Shown: piece by piece, positions 50,781 through 59,882 of the stretch
Position numbering within the stretch: position 1 is the first letter of the stretch
Layout: each line of letters begins with the position of its first letter
Assembly: GCA_018433085.1 (NCBI GenBank)
Contig: JAHDRW010000022.1
Coordinates: forward strand, 1-64,000
Origin: Deltaproteobacteria bacterium
Lineage (GTDB): Bacteria > Desulfobacterota > Desulfomonilia > UBA1062
Length of the DNA: 64,000 bases
Reading direction: 5' to 3'
The notes under the pieces: generated by a model
Databases searched by the model: none
What the model was told of the DNA's origin: nothing
The model's input: the letters and a program-made list of their open reading frames with translations, nothing else
Made by a program: the position numbers and the translations under genes

Positions 50781-51651
50781 TCTCCTGGGGAATGCCGATG
50801 CCGGTGAAGATCCTCGGCTCACCGAGAAGATAGAGGATACCCACGGTCAGAATCAGCAGGACGAATGACGAGACCTTCTTGACCTTTGTCAGGAAAACCC
50901 GGCGCGCGATGGATGAGTCTCTGATCTCCTTGGTGCCCTGGGGAAAAACCTCGACGAGCCCGGTGTCGATGAGCCTGACAAGGGAGCTCAATGCCTCGAA
51001 AGGCGGTTCCAGGGACTGCCGGACGATGCCTTCTACAGACTGCCTCTCGTCGATGAGGTCGAATATGTGCATGTCGACTGCGCCCAGGCGGTATTTCTTC
51101 ACGATTTCCTCGGTGAGCGGCATGATGGTGACCGGACAGTAGTCGACGGGCGGGATCTTCTGCTTGACCATGGGCCACTCGTCGATGATCCTTAAGGTAT
51201 CCAGGATAACCCCCTCGCTGGGAATATGGCAGGCGAGGGCGTTTTCCGTATCGACCTCCCAGTCTTCGAACCGGTAGTTTCCTTCCTTCCACTGAAACAC
51301 CTGCAGGAGAATGGTCTTGATGACCACGTTGGATGCCCGGTCCAGGAAGGTCTGCTTGATTTTCCCCTGGTTGATGAGTATGTCGTGCCATTTGTGGGTG
51401 TTTCTCTTCTCGTTCTCCAGGGCTGTCCGGTAGTCCTTTTCCGAGAGGAATCCTCCCTTGATGAGTATATCGGCACGGGGGTCGATTTCCCACTGGTCGG
51501 ACTTGATGCCCTGGATGATGCCGTTGTCGAAGGCAAGGGAGATCGTGGACTCGGGAGAGGTGAGTATCAGGGTCCCGGTCTTCATCTGCTGCGAGATGAG
51601 CTGGAAAATCTCGGTTACGCCGAAGCCTTTGAGGGTTCCGAGCAGCGACAT
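50662..51651 (-). CDS. DUF4388 (PATAN-type) protein with C-terminal membrane helix
   Basis: A 329-residue protein. The N-terminal region, MSLLGTLKGFGVTEIFQLIS then KTGTLILTSPESTISLAFDN, is the DUF4388/PATAN domain, found in PatA and in many proteins of Myxococcota, Desulfobacterota and cyanobacteria. The middle (residues 60-250) contains helical repeats that resemble winged-helix units (RASNVVIKTILLQVFQWKEG). A membrane helix lies near 265-283 (VSSFVLLILTVGILYLLGEP), with the C-terminus beyond it. GGAGGATAGCC precedes ATG 51651. It is the last gene of the TPR-MglA operon. Its 3' end overlaps recJ by 119 bases. Confidence 0.83.
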   Translation of the reverse strand: MSLLGTLKGFGVTEIFQLISQQMKTGTLILTSPESTISLAFDNGIIQGIKSDQWEIDPRADILIKGGFLSEKDYRTALENEKRNTHKWHDILINQGKIKQTFLDRASNVVIKTILLQVFQWKEGNYRFEDWEVDTENALACHIPSEGVILDTLRIIDEWPMVKQKIPPVDYCPVTIMPLTEEIVKKYRLGAVDMHIFDLIDERQSVEGIVRQSLEPPFEALSSLVRLIDTGLVEVFPQGTKEIRDSSIARRVFLTKVKKVSSFVLLILTVGILYLLGEPRIFTGIGIPQEITDCIRTQQELEQDYARRGISLSGLGTGTDNRLSSSSRE

Positions 51652-51653
51652 GG

Positions 51654-53150
51654 CTATCCTCCGTACTTCAGGGGAGGCGATTTGTAAGATCTGAAGTACA
51701 ACAGACCCAGCGCGATAATGCCCGTGATCCTCATGAAACCGGTGATGTCGAATCCGGTGGGGATGAAGCTGGAGAGAACCCTGCCTCCGGTGACGACCAG
51801 GACCAGCCCTGCCGAGAACACGGCCAGCCTGAAGATTCCCTTGAACACCTTGTTCGCCGCGATCGAACCCAGCCCCGGGAGGACGAGCTCCAGCTTCTGC
51901 GTGCGGGCCGCGTTCCGTATCCGGTACTGCTTGATCTCCTCGGCCTTGCCCGTCAGGATCGAGTTTCTCTGCTTTTTTGCCTTGGTTTCCAGCCAGTGGC
52001 ACTGGAGGCACATGGGGTAGCCGGATTCGGACGTCTTCCCGGCATAGTACAGATTTCCGCACCGGTTGCAACGCTTGGTGAACTTCTCTTCCGGGATGTG
52101 CCCGAGGAGAAAGAGGACAAGAAAAGCAACCAGGCTTATGTACACGGCCTTGTCCCTCTGGAACAGTCCGAGCGCGCTGTTCCACATCGCGTCGGCAACC
52201 ACCGTCAGCTCCACTGAGGGTTTCATCTGCCGCGCCAGTTGCCGCATGACGGGAATGTGTTCGCTGATGTAGCTGTAGTCACGGGCACTTTCCTCCTGAT
52301 CGAGGAAGACTCTCACCCGTGCGGGATCGATCTCGCTTGCCTTCTGGATGGACTGCTCTGCCTCGTACAGGCTATACGTGGCCTGATGGAGTCTGCTGAG
52401 GTTGTAGTGGTAGACCACGTTGTCCGGGTCCAGGGTGATGGCGTTCTGGAATGCCTTGACCGCCTCGTTGTCCCGATTCATCCCGGCCAGCGCGATTCCG
52501 AGGTGGTTGTAGTACCGGTTGTTGTTCGGTTCCAGGTCCAGTGCCCGGCTCAACAGGTTCACCGCTGTCTGGCGGTTCCCCTTTTTTATCTCGGTGACGG
52601 CCTGGATGTTCATGGGCTCGGCATCGGCCGTGTTGCCCTTGATCCAGGACGCTAGGGCAATACTGTCCCCGGGCGTGCCCACCGCATGGTCCAGGGAGAA
52701 CATCTCCCGGTTCATGCCGGTCTGGGAATAGGTCATGAATCCTGCGCCCACATGGGAGATCCAGCTCGACATGAATATCATGGAGATGAAAACAAAGGCG
52801 ATCCGCCGTTCCATTACGTTCAGATAGCCCCAGAGCACGATGAACCACCAGAGAACGAACCACAGGATGCCGGCGTCGAAGAAAACGGGCACCGCGAAGA
52901 TCAGGGCCACCCAGAGCCTGAGCCCGAAGGGGGGCAGATCGTTGTTCGTCCCGATGCTCAGGTCGTTGAGTATATGGGGCATATACTTCGCCAGCAGGCA
53001 AACCCCGATAAGGAAGAATGTCAAAACAGTGGTGATGGTGACGAAAAAGTAACCGTTGCCCAGAAGTGCGGCTACGAAAGGCCAGTAGCCGAAGAGCTCC
53101 CTGAGAGAGGAAAAGGATTGAATATCATTGAGAATCGCTGCCGTCGGCAC
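51654..53150 (-). CDS. Membrane TPR protein with a zinc-ribbon-like CxxC segment
   Basis: A 498-residue membrane protein. Residues 20-165 include about four or five membrane helices (VALLGNGYFFVTITTVLTFF here read as AALLGNGYFFVTITTVLT). Residues about 190-290 are TPR repeats (YYNHLGIALAGMNRDNEAVK). Another helix lies near 330-348. CNRCGNLYYAGKTSESGYPM followed by CLQC is a treble-clef or zinc-ribbon-like element. The C-terminus has two more helices. GTG 53150 is the start, just four bases after the MglA-type gene. The region resembles membrane scaffolds that anchor polarity or assembly factors; function not known. Confidence 0.8.
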   Translation of the reverse strand: MPTAAILNDIQSFSSLRELFGYWPFVAALLGNGYFFVTITTVLTFFLIGVCLLAKYMPHILNDLSIGTNNDLPPFGLRLWVALIFAVPVFFDAGILWFVLWWFIVLWGYLNVMERRIAFVFISMIFMSSWISHVGAGFMTYSQTGMNREMFSLDHAVGTPGDSIALASWIKGNTADAEPMNIQAVTEIKKGNRQTAVNLLSRALDLEPNNNRYYNHLGIALAGMNRDNEAVKAFQNAITLDPDNVVYHYNLSRLHQATYSLYEAEQSIQKASEIDPARVRVFLDQEESARDYSYISEHIPVMRQLARQMKPSVELTVVADAMWNSALGLFQRDKAVYISLVAFLVLFLLGHIPEEKFTKRCNRCGNLYYAGKTSESGYPMCLQCHWLETKAKKQRNSILTGKAEEIKQYRIRNAARTQKLELVLPGLGSIAANKVFKGIFRLAVFSAGLVLVVTGGRVLSSFIPTGFDITGFMRITGIIALGLLYFRSYKSPPLKYGG

Positions 53151-53154
53151 ACCC

Positions 53155-54096
53155 TTATTCCTCTGGAATCAAGCTGTCTATCTTGATGGCCATTTCCATC
53201 GTATACGTCCTTGAATCTCCTTCTACCTTCAGATGCAGTGGAATGCTGATCGCGTTCACGGAGATGATTTTTGCATTTTCCGTGCCCACGATCTGGATCC
53301 TCCCGCCGGAGAATTCAGCATCGACAGGGGAGATTGATGTGGTATCTTCCGGCATGGGGATGTCCGGAGATGAAGAAAAGTCCGGTTTTCCGGGAGGATC
53401 GTTCAGGGGAACGCTCCGGGCCGCCGGCTGACCGCCGGCGTGCGCGGTCTGCTCTATGGAAAATTTATCGTTGCGGGTCTGTGTCTGTGCCTTTGCCTGC
53501 GGTTTTCCGCTCGTGCCCATCTCGATGTGCCTGAGCACCATCTGGGTGATCTTCGTGAGTGTCTGGAGCACGCCTTCGCCCGTGGTGGCGACCGCCTCGA
53601 AAGACGGATACCCGTCCTGGTTGAGGATCTGTTCCATCTCGGCTGCAGGCGTCACGTCCGGGAGGTCACGCTTGTTGTACTGGATCACCAGCGGCAGGGT
53701 CTTCACACTCTTGCCGTAGTAATTGAGGTTTTCCTCCAGGTTCGCCAGGCTCTCGATATTTTCCTCCATCTTGTCCCGCTGGGAGTCGGCCACGAACACC
53801 AGACCGTCGACCCCGGTGAGAACCGCACGGCGGGTCGAATTGTAGTATACCTGACCCGGTACGGTGTAGAAGTGGAGCCGGGTCTTGAACCCCCGGATAT
53901 TGGCGATCTCGATGGGGAGAAAGTCAAAGAACAGGGTGCGGTCGGCCTCGGTGGCCAAGGACACCAGTTTGCCTTTCTGGTCCGGTTTTATGCTGGCATA
54001 TATCGATTGTATATTCGTGGTCTTCCCGCAGAGAGAAGGGCCGTAGTATACTATTTTCGCTGATATTTCCTTTTTTGAATAATTGATGACCGCCAT
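53155..54096 (-). CDS. mglA: MglA-family small GTPase with C-terminal extension
   Basis: A 313-residue protein. Residues 1-190 are the Ras-like domain of MglA: IVYYGPSLCGKTTNIQSIYA (P-loop GxxxxGKT at 19-26), FLPIEIANIRGFKTRLHFY, TVPGQVYYNSTRRAVLTGVD (switch II) and VIQYNKRDLPD (N-K-x-D guanine motif). MglA sets cell polarity and drives gliding in Myxococcus, with MglB as its activator. Here about 120 extra residues follow. They are Pro/Ser-rich (SVPLNDPPGKPDFSSSP) and end in an immunoglobulin-like or PilZ-like short segment. ATG 54096 has GGAGG upstream; GTG 54108 is the alternative. It overlaps the TPR gene upstream. Confidence 0.9.
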   Translation of the reverse strand: MAVINYSKKEISAKIVYYGPSLCGKTTNIQSIYASIKPDQKGKLVSLATEADRTLFFDFLPIEIANIRGFKTRLHFYTVPGQVYYNSTRRAVLTGVDGLVFVADSQRDKMEENIESLANLEENLNYYGKSVKTLPLVIQYNKRDLPDVTPAAEMEQILNQDGYPSFEAVATTGEGVLQTLTKITQMVLRHIEMGTSGKPQAKAQTQTRNDKFSIEQTAHAGGQPAARSVPLNDPPGKPDFSSSPDIPMPEDTTSISPVDAEFSGGRIQIVGTENAKIISVNAISIPLHLKVEGDSRTYTMEMAIKIDSLIPEE

Positions 54097-54097
54097 G

Positions 54098-55120
54098 TTA
54101 TCCTCCACCTGCCAGCCGTACGATCTCGACTTCCACGTCTTTGAAGTCCTTATGCTCTTTCTGGATGTCCCTGAATATGGTCAAGGCACTGGTGTTATCC
54201 CCCATGGCCTTGTAGGTCTGGGCGATCTCGTAAAGAACACCCACCTTCATGTTGTTTGAGGCCTCGTCCAGCTCCGCCCCTTGCTTCAGTGAGGTCAGGG
54301 ATTCCTTGAACATGCCCTGTTCCCGGTAGGTGATTCCCAGCATGATGTAGGCATCAAAGAGCTTTTCTCCTGTAGAGATCACCTTGTTGAATGATTCGAT
54401 GGCGTCATCCAGAAGCCCGGTTTCCCGGTAGGCGAGCCCCATGTTATAGAGGAACAGGGGGTCGTCTTTGCCCTCCGTGGCCGCGCTTTCCTGGATGGCC
54501 TTGAACACACTGTCCACGCCTGTCTCGTCCACGAGATTCTCCGAGGATGCATCGATGTGGAGGTCCTCGATCTCCTTATCCAGCTCGTCGTTGAGATCAT
54601 AGAAGTTCGTTGCCTGGACATCGGGTTGCGTGGAGAGCTTGGGAAGGGGGTCCATCATGCCCTTTTCCCGGACATCGAAGGACTGCGCCTTCTTGTTGAC
54701 GGTCGTGTGGGCGGGATCGAGCTCGGCGGCCTTCTGCATGTACAGGATCGCCGTATCGTTCTCCCCATGCCGCTCGAGGATCTCGGAGAGTTTCACGTAC
54801 TGGGTGGCGGCTTCCCGGGAAAATCCCTGGACCTTGTAGAGCTCCGCGAGCTTCTCGTGGGGTTTTTCCCAGCCCGGGTTTATCTTGATGGCCTGCTTGT
54901 ACAGGGCGATGGCCTTGGGATAAAAGCCTTTACTGCTGTAGGTATCCCCCAGGCGGACATAGATGTCGGAGGCATCCTCGTGCCTGCCTGTCTTGAGATA
55001 GAGGTCCCCCAGTTTTTTGAGCAGCACCGGATCGTCGGGTCGCTTTTCCAGGGCAGACTCGCAGGTCCGGATGTCCTTCGACTCCTTCTTCTTACCAAAG
55101 AGGTTGTCGAGCAGGCTCAT
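54098..55120 (-). CDS. Soluble TPR protein, first gene of the MglA operon
   Basis: A 340-residue cytoplasmic protein made largely of tetratricopeptide repeats. N-terminal repeats run from about residue 30 to 130 (GDLYLKTGRHEDASDIYVRL, GFYPKAIALYKQAIKINPGW). An acidic linker follows (LDKEIEDLHIDASSENLVDE), and more repeats lie at about 215-330 (LFLYNMGLAYRETGLLDDAI, DAYIMLGITYREQGMFKESL). It probably binds partners such as the MglA GTPase, whose gene it overlaps. The same organisation of a TPR gene before MglA suggests a scaffold. Function is inferred from context only. Confidence 0.83.
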   Translation of the reverse strand: MSLLDNLFGKKKESKDIRTCESALEKRPDDPVLLKKLGDLYLKTGRHEDASDIYVRLGDTYSSKGFYPKAIALYKQAIKINPGWEKPHEKLAELYKVQGFSREAATQYVKLSEILERHGENDTAILYMQKAAELDPAHTTVNKKAQSFDVREKGMMDPLPKLSTQPDVQATNFYDLNDELDKEIEDLHIDASSENLVDETGVDSVFKAIQESAATEGKDDPLFLYNMGLAYRETGLLDDAIESFNKVISTGEKLFDAYIMLGITYREQGMFKESLTSLKQGAELDEASNNMKVGVLYEIAQTYKAMGDNTSALTIFRDIQKEHKDFKDVEVEIVRLAGGG

Positions 55121-55188
55121 GAAATGATACCTTTCATTGTAGGATTCTTCCCCTTTCTGCTCCCCATCACTCGTTCGATATAAGGATC

Positions 55189-55202
55189 ATCGGTGCACCG
55201 AT
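55189..55202. promoter_or_regulatory. 14-bp perfect palindrome in a divergent intergenic region
   Basis: ATCGGTGCACCGAT lies between the TPR-MglA operon (55120, minus) and the cysteine-rich gene (55331, plus). A perfect even dyad in a divergent promoter region is a candidate operator. A TTGACA at about 55265 may be a -35 box for the plus-strand gene, but its -10 is unclear. Confidence 0.35.
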
Positions 55203-55330
55203 TTCCAAACTTTAACGGTAAACCGCAAGAAAGTACCGGGAGAACCGGGCGTGCATATTTCATGCCTTGACAATACCGACGAGACTTGATCATGTAAGAT
55301 GGTGAACAGAATACCGGAGGGGGAAAACTG

Positions 55331-55681
55331 ATGGAGTATGTTCATCCGGCCCTGAACGAAGAGACAAACGCGATTGCAGGGCACTATACCCTTATCAGTG
55401 AGGAGGTCCTGCCCCATGAAAACGGGGGAATCCTCTACTTTGTCGGATGTGCCCATACGGACACCTCATGCTGCGGGCTCAAGGGGTGCGGGTATGCCAT
55501 TGTGGCCGGTCATGCCGTGGGCCTCTGCTCGGCGAGGACCACGGACGGACGCTCCGTTTCGCAGGTTGTCCCGGTCGGGGAAGGCCTCTATCGGGAGATA
55601 TCCAGGATAATCAAGGAAAGGCATGGGGTCTCTCAAGTGCATTTCGTGTGCGAGTCCGGGGAGAAGAAGGTCGTATATTAA
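55331..55681 (+). CDS. Small cysteine-rich protein of unknown function
   Basis: A 116-residue protein. The core VGCAHTDTSCCGLKGCGYAI holds five cysteines in a compact pattern, with a further Cys at LCSARTT and one at FVCESGEKK. It ends in VHFVCESGEKKVVY. The arrangement suggests metal or cluster binding. GGAGGGGGAAA precedes ATG 55331. I recognise no named family. It lies ahead of two peptide-transporter ATPase genes with a 176-base gap. Confidence 0.72.
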   Translation: MEYVHPALNEETNAIAGHYTLISEEVLPHENGGILYFVGCAHTDTSCCGLKGCGYAIVAGHAVGLCSARTTDGRSVSQVVPVGEGLYREISRIIKERHGVSQVHFVCESGEKKVVY

Positions 55682-55857
55682 AGAGGGCTTGCCGGGTTTC
55701 TGCATCGGGATACCCCATACCCGGACATGGAGCTGATAAAGGAAATCATGTGGCGGAGGAAACACCGGGGACTCGGACGGGACCCGTCCCGGGAGGCCTT
55801 GCGGGGAAAGAGCGGAGCGAGTTGCACACAAAAATGGAATCCGAGGAATAATCATCA

Positions 55858-56925
55858 ATGGTGAATACGGGCCTGATCGACAAAAAGGCAAACGAGCGCA
55901 CGATGGACGATCACCGGCGGACGTGCGTGCCGGAGGATCGGGATATCCTGGTGGACATCCAGGACCTGTGCACGTATTTCTATACCCCGGAGGGGGTGGT
56001 CCATGCCCTGGGCGGCGTGGATCTCCAGATCGGGAAAGGCCGGACGCTCGGTCTCGTCGGGGAGTCCGGGTGCGGGAAGACCGTTCTCGCGCTGACCATT
56101 CTCAGGCTCATCCCCGAGCCCCCGGGAAAGATCGTGAGGGGAAAGGTCCTTTTCGAGGGCACGGATCTCCTGACCCTCGATCAGGCAGCGATCAGAGAGA
56201 TCCGGGGCAACAAGATCTCCATGATCTTCCAGGAACCCATGACCTCGCTGAATCCCGTATTCACCATCGGGTTTCAGATCGAAGAGGTCCTCATGCTCCA
56301 TCAGTCCCACCGCGCCCCCACCAGAAAACAGGCCCGCGAACTGGCCGTAGAGCTGCTGGACATGGTGGGTATTCCGTATCCGGGCAGACGCATCGACGAT
56401 TATCCCCACCAGCTCAGCGGAGGTATGTGCCAGCGGGTCATGATAGCCATGGCCCTTGCCTGCAGGCCGTCTCTCATGATCGCGGACGAGCCCACCACCG
56501 CGCTCGACGTCACCACCCAGGCCCAGATACTCGCGCTCATGGGGGGGCTCAAGGAGGAAATGAACACCTCCATCCTGCTTGTGACCCACGATCTCGGGGT
56601 GGTGGCCCAGTCGTGCGAGGACGTGGCCGTGATGTACACCGGCAACGTGGTCGAGCACGCCGGAGTGGAGGACCTCTTCTCCCGGCCCCTGCACCCATAC
56701 ACCCGGGGTCTGATGAGGTCCATTCCCACGGTGGAGGCCCGCAGGAGGGGCGAGCAGCTCCATGCGATACCGGGCAATGTGCCGACGTTGCGCGATATGC
56801 CGAAGGGGTGCACCTTCCACAACCGGTGCGACGAGGTGATGGATATCTGCAGGCGTGAGCGGCCGCCGATGTTCCGGCCTCATCCGGATCACTGCGTGCG
56901 CTGCTGGAGGTATGCGAACGGATGA
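55858..56925 (+). CDS. dppD: Oligopeptide/dipeptide ABC transporter ATP-binding protein (DppD/OppD type)
   Basis: A 355-residue ATPase. Walker A is [17 protein letters not shown], the Q-loop is [11 protein letters not shown], the ABC signature is [20 protein letters not shown], and Walker B is [20 protein letters not shown]. The C-terminal [20 protein letters not shown] carries the cysteine-rich Fe-S-like motif that is typical of DppD/OppD. It energises peptide import. Its stop overlaps the start of the DppF-type gene. The start is ATG 55858 with GAGGAAT upstream, or ATG 55903. Confidence 0.92.
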   Translation: MVNTGLIDKKANERTMDDHRRTCVPEDRDILVDIQDLCTYFYTPEGVVHALGGVDLQIGKGRTLGLVGESGCGKTVLALTILRLIPEPPGKIVRGKVLFEGTDLLTLDQAAIREIRGNKISMIFQEPMTSLNPVFTIGFQIEEVLMLHQSHRAPTRKQARELAVELLDMVGIPYPGRRIDDYPHQLSGGMCQRVMIAMALACRPSLMIADEPTTALDVTTQAQILALMGGLKEEMNTSILLVTHDLGVVAQSCEDVAVMYTGNVVEHAGVEDLFSRPLHPYTRGLMRSIPTVEARRRGEQLHAIPGNVPTLRDMPKGCTFHNRCDEVMDICRRERPPMFRPHPDHCVRCWRYANG

Positions 56926-57893
56926 AATCGATCCTCGAGATACGCGAACTGAGAAAGACCTTTCCCATCACCTCGGGGGTATTCAGGAAATCGGCCGGGG
57001 TGGTGACCGCGGTCGACGGCGTCGATCTGGACATCCGCCCCAACGAGACACTCGGTCTGGTGGGGGAATCCGGGTGCGGTAAGACGACCCTGTCGAAGAT
57101 GATCCTGGCCCTGGAAGAGCCCGACTCCGGGAGCATTCGCTTCGAGGACGTCGACGTGGTGCGCGCCCGGAGGAGCTCGCTGTCTCAGGTCAGGAGGGGC
57201 ATCCAGGTGGTCTTCCAGGATCCTTTCGGATCGCTCAACCCCCGGAGAAAGATTGGGTCCATCATCGAGGAGCCCATGATCATACATCGTGAAGGGTCGA
57301 GGGCGCAGAGGTCCAGGCGCGTGGGCAAGCTCCTGGAGATGGTGGGCCTCCACGAGGACATCCTCCCGCGATACCCGCACGAGTTCTCCGGAGGGCAGAG
57401 ACAGCGGATATGCATCGCCAGGGCCCTGGCCGTCAATCCCCGGCTCCTGATTTGTGACGAGCCCGTATCGGCCCTCGACGTCTCTATTCAGGCCCAGGTG
57501 ATCAATCTCCTGGTGGATCTCCAGAAGGAACTGAAGCTCTCGTATCTCTTCATCTCGCACAACCTTTCAGTGGTGGGCTACATCTCCCACCGGGTCGCGG
57601 TCATGTACAAGGGCAGGATCGTGGAGCTCGCAGATGCCCCGGAACTCTTTGAAAACCCGCTCCACCCATACACCGGCTGCCTCATGGACGCGGTGCCCGA
57701 GGCACGGCCGAAGAAGAGCCTGGATCTCATGTCACCGAGGAGAGGCGGCGGTGAGCAGGTATTCCCGGACCCTTCATCAGGGTGCGCCTACCGCGCCTGG
57801 TGCCCCCGGGCCGAAGGGATATGCGCAAAAGAGCCTCCCGTGCTCGAGGAAAAGGGAAAGGGCCATCTCGTCGCGTGCCATCTGGCCGTCTAA
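56922..57893 (+). CDS. dppF: Oligopeptide/dipeptide ABC transporter ATP-binding protein (DppF/OppF type)
   Basis: A 323-residue ATPase. Walker A is [17 protein letters not shown], the Q-loop is VFQDPFGSLNPRRKIGSI, the signature is HEFSGGQRQRICIARALAVN, and Walker B is RLLICDEPVSALDVSIQAQV. The C-terminal GCAYRAWCPRAEGICAKEPP completes the peptide-transporter pattern. It forms a heterodimer with the preceding DppD-type subunit. No permease or substrate-binding gene lies on either side in this window, which is unusual for this operon type. Confidence 0.92.
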   Translation: MKSILEIRELRKTFPITSGVFRKSAGVVTAVDGVDLDIRPNETLGLVGESGCGKTTLSKMILALEEPDSGSIRFEDVDVVRARRSSLSQVRRGIQVVFQDPFGSLNPRRKIGSIIEEPMIIHREGSRAQRSRRVGKLLEMVGLHEDILPRYPHEFSGGQRQRICIARALAVNPRLLICDEPVSALDVSIQAQVINLLVDLQKELKLSYLFISHNLSVVGYISHRVAVMYKGRIVELADAPELFENPLHPYTGCLMDAVPEARPKKSLDLMSPRRGGGEQVFPDPSSGCAYRAWCPRAEGICAKEPPVLEEKGKGHLVACHLAV

Positions 57894-58079
57894 GGACGGA
57901 TGAAGCGGGTAGATCGAAGAGAGGGTGTAATGCAACGAATGTAAGTGCGCGGGATTAGTGTAACGGTTGTATAATCAAAGGCATGCCGCTATCCTATGGG
58001 GATTCACCACCAATGATTCCCGGATCAGGCTCAAGCACCTTTACTTTTTGCGCACATATTCATTGCTGATACTACAGTA

Positions 58080-59882
58080 CTAGGTATCCGGTGGGCGGTC
58101 TTCTGTGGGTGATTCCTCTTTATCTATCGGGATCTCGATCTTGTGTGTTTCCGGCTCCATCTTTTCGATGATCGTTGCGTGGTAGAGCTCTTCCTGCAAT
58201 CCGCGATACAGGCTGTAGCACATGATCAACAGTACAACGGTGAACGGAAGACCGGTTGCGATGGAAGCGCTCTGCAGGGCGACCAGACCGCCTCCAACGA
58301 GCAGAACGGCTGCGCATACCCCTTCCACCACCCCCCAGAAGATGCGCTGGGGGACCGGAGAGTCGAGCTTCCCGCCCGAGGTGAGGTGGTCGACCACCAG
58401 TGAGCCGGAATCGGAGGAGGTCACAAAGAAGATCGTCACCAGCAGGACGCCGATAAACGAGGTTATCTTTGTCAGCGGAAAACTTTCGAGCATGACGAAG
58501 AGCGCGGTCGATACATCCTCGGTCACCGCAGAGGCAATGTCGGCAGTCCCGGTAATCTGAAGCCAGAGCGCTGATCCGCCGAACGAAGACATCCAGAGAA
58601 AGGAGAGAAGCGTGGGGAACAGCATGACCCCGAGAATAAACTCACGTACTGTTCGACCCTTGGAGATGCGCGCGATAAACATACCCACAAAGGGAGACCA
58701 CGATATCCACCATCCCCAGTAGAAGATGGTCCATTGATTCTGCCAGCTGCTGCCCTCTGCTCCGTAAAAGGTCTCCACCCAGAAGCTCAGTTGCGGCAGA
58801 TTCTGAATGTAAAACCCGATATTCTGCGTGAACGCCTTCAGGATATAGACCGTCGGGCCTACCGCGAGCAGAAACACCATAAAGGCCCCCGCGGTATATA
58901 TGTTGGCCATGCTCAGCGTCTTCACCCCCTTATCGAGGCCGGTTGCAATCGAAGCAACGGCAAAAGAGGTGATCACCGCGATGAGCACCACGGCAAATCC
59001 CACCGTGTTCGGAAACCCGAACAGGTAGTGAAGCCCGGAACCGATCTGCTTGACCCCAAGCCCCAGCGATGTGGCGAGGCCGAACAGGGTGGCCAGCACG
59101 GACAGGACATCGATGATATTGCCCCAGAAGCCGTATATCCTGTCCCCCAGGAGCGGATGGAAAATTGACCGGATCGTCAGCGGCAGGCCGCGGTTATAGG
59201 CGAAGAAGGACAGCGAAAGTCCCACGAGTGCGTAGATGCCCCAGGGATGAATTCCCCAGTGATAGTACGTGAGCCCCAGGGCGACCTGCGCTGCCTGGGC
59301 TGTCCGCGGTGGCACATCGAACATCGGGGAGGGGGTCATGTAGTGGAAAATCGGCTCGGCAACACTCCAGAACATCAGCCCGATGCCCATGCCGGCGCTG
59401 ATGAGCATGGCATACCAGCTGAAGGTGCTGAACTCGGGCAGGGCATCCGGCCCGCCGATCCTGATCTTGCCGTAATCGCTCGATGCAATCAGCACCATGA
59501 CGATGATAAAGAAGTTGGCCGCAAGAATATACAGCCACCCGAACGTATTGCCGATGCCGTCGAGCAGGTTCTGGAAAATAACGTCCGACTGCTCTCTGAA
59601 TATGACGGTCAGCACGATAAACAGCAGGACCAGTCCGCCAGAGACCAGAGCAACCTGGGGATGCAGATCGAACCCGAAGCCCGACCAGTTGTTCTCCCCG
59701 GGTTTATGCCCGTGGGCCTCGTTGTAGTAACTTGCCGTGGGGATAATCTGCAGTCCCTCAAATGTTCTCCGTTCCTTTATAGCCTTCTTTTTCTGCTCCT
59801 CCCAGTGCCTGCGTGCCATCTCCATGGCCTTACGCTCGTAGGTAAGCTCTTTTTTCTTTTTCTTTTTTCGGGTTTTCCCCAT
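58080..59882 (-). CDS. BCCT-family transporter (betaine/carnitine/choline type)
   Basis: A 600-residue secondary transporter with 12 expected helices. The substrate-site region GIHPWGIYALVGLSLSFFAY (helix 4-5), ISAGMGIGLMFWSVAEPIFH and FYWGWWISWSPFVGMFIARI, which contains the conserved W-W-x-S-W-x-P-F-V-G core, establish the family. The N-terminus is Lys-rich (GKTRKKKKKKELTYERKAME) and the C-terminus is acidic and cytoplasmic (PIDKEESPTEDRPPDT). BCCT proteins import betaine, choline or related osmolytes with sodium or protons. AGGAGAAACGC precedes ATG 59882. No regulator or biosynthesis gene is adjacent. Confidence 0.93.
   Translation of the reverse strand: MGKTRKKKKKKELTYERKAMEMARRHWEEQKKKAIKERRTFEGLQIIPTASYYNEAHGHKPGENNWSGFGFDLHPQVALVSGGLVLLFIVLTVIFREQSDVIFQNLLDGIGNTFGWLYILAANFFIIVMVLIASSDYGKIRIGGPDALPEFSTFSWYAMLISAGMGIGLMFWSVAEPIFHYMTPSPMFDVPPRTAQAAQVALGLTYYHWGIHPWGIYALVGLSLSFFAYNRGLPLTIRSIFHPLLGDRIYGFWGNIIDVLSVLATLFGLATSLGLGVKQIGSGLHYLFGFPNTVGFAVVLIAVITSFAVASIATGLDKGVKTLSMANIYTAGAFMVFLLAVGPTVYILKAFTQNIGFYIQNLPQLSFWVETFYGAEGSSWQNQWTIFYWGWWISWSPFVGMFIARISKGRTVREFILGVMLFPTLLSFLWMSSFGGSALWLQITGTADIASAVTEDVSTALFVMLESFPLTKITSFIGVLLVTIFFVTSSDSGSLVVDHLTSGGKLDSPVPQRIFWGVVEGVCAAVLLVGGGLVALQSASIATGLPFTVVLLIMCYSLYRGLQEELYHATIIEKMEPETHKIEIPIDKEESPTEDRPPDT

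Noticed and set aside
58066-58085. TACTACAGT next to the BCCT stop, also present in the palindromic element at 24748
   Set aside because: Only nine bases are shared, which is expected by chance in a window of this size; no further similarity.
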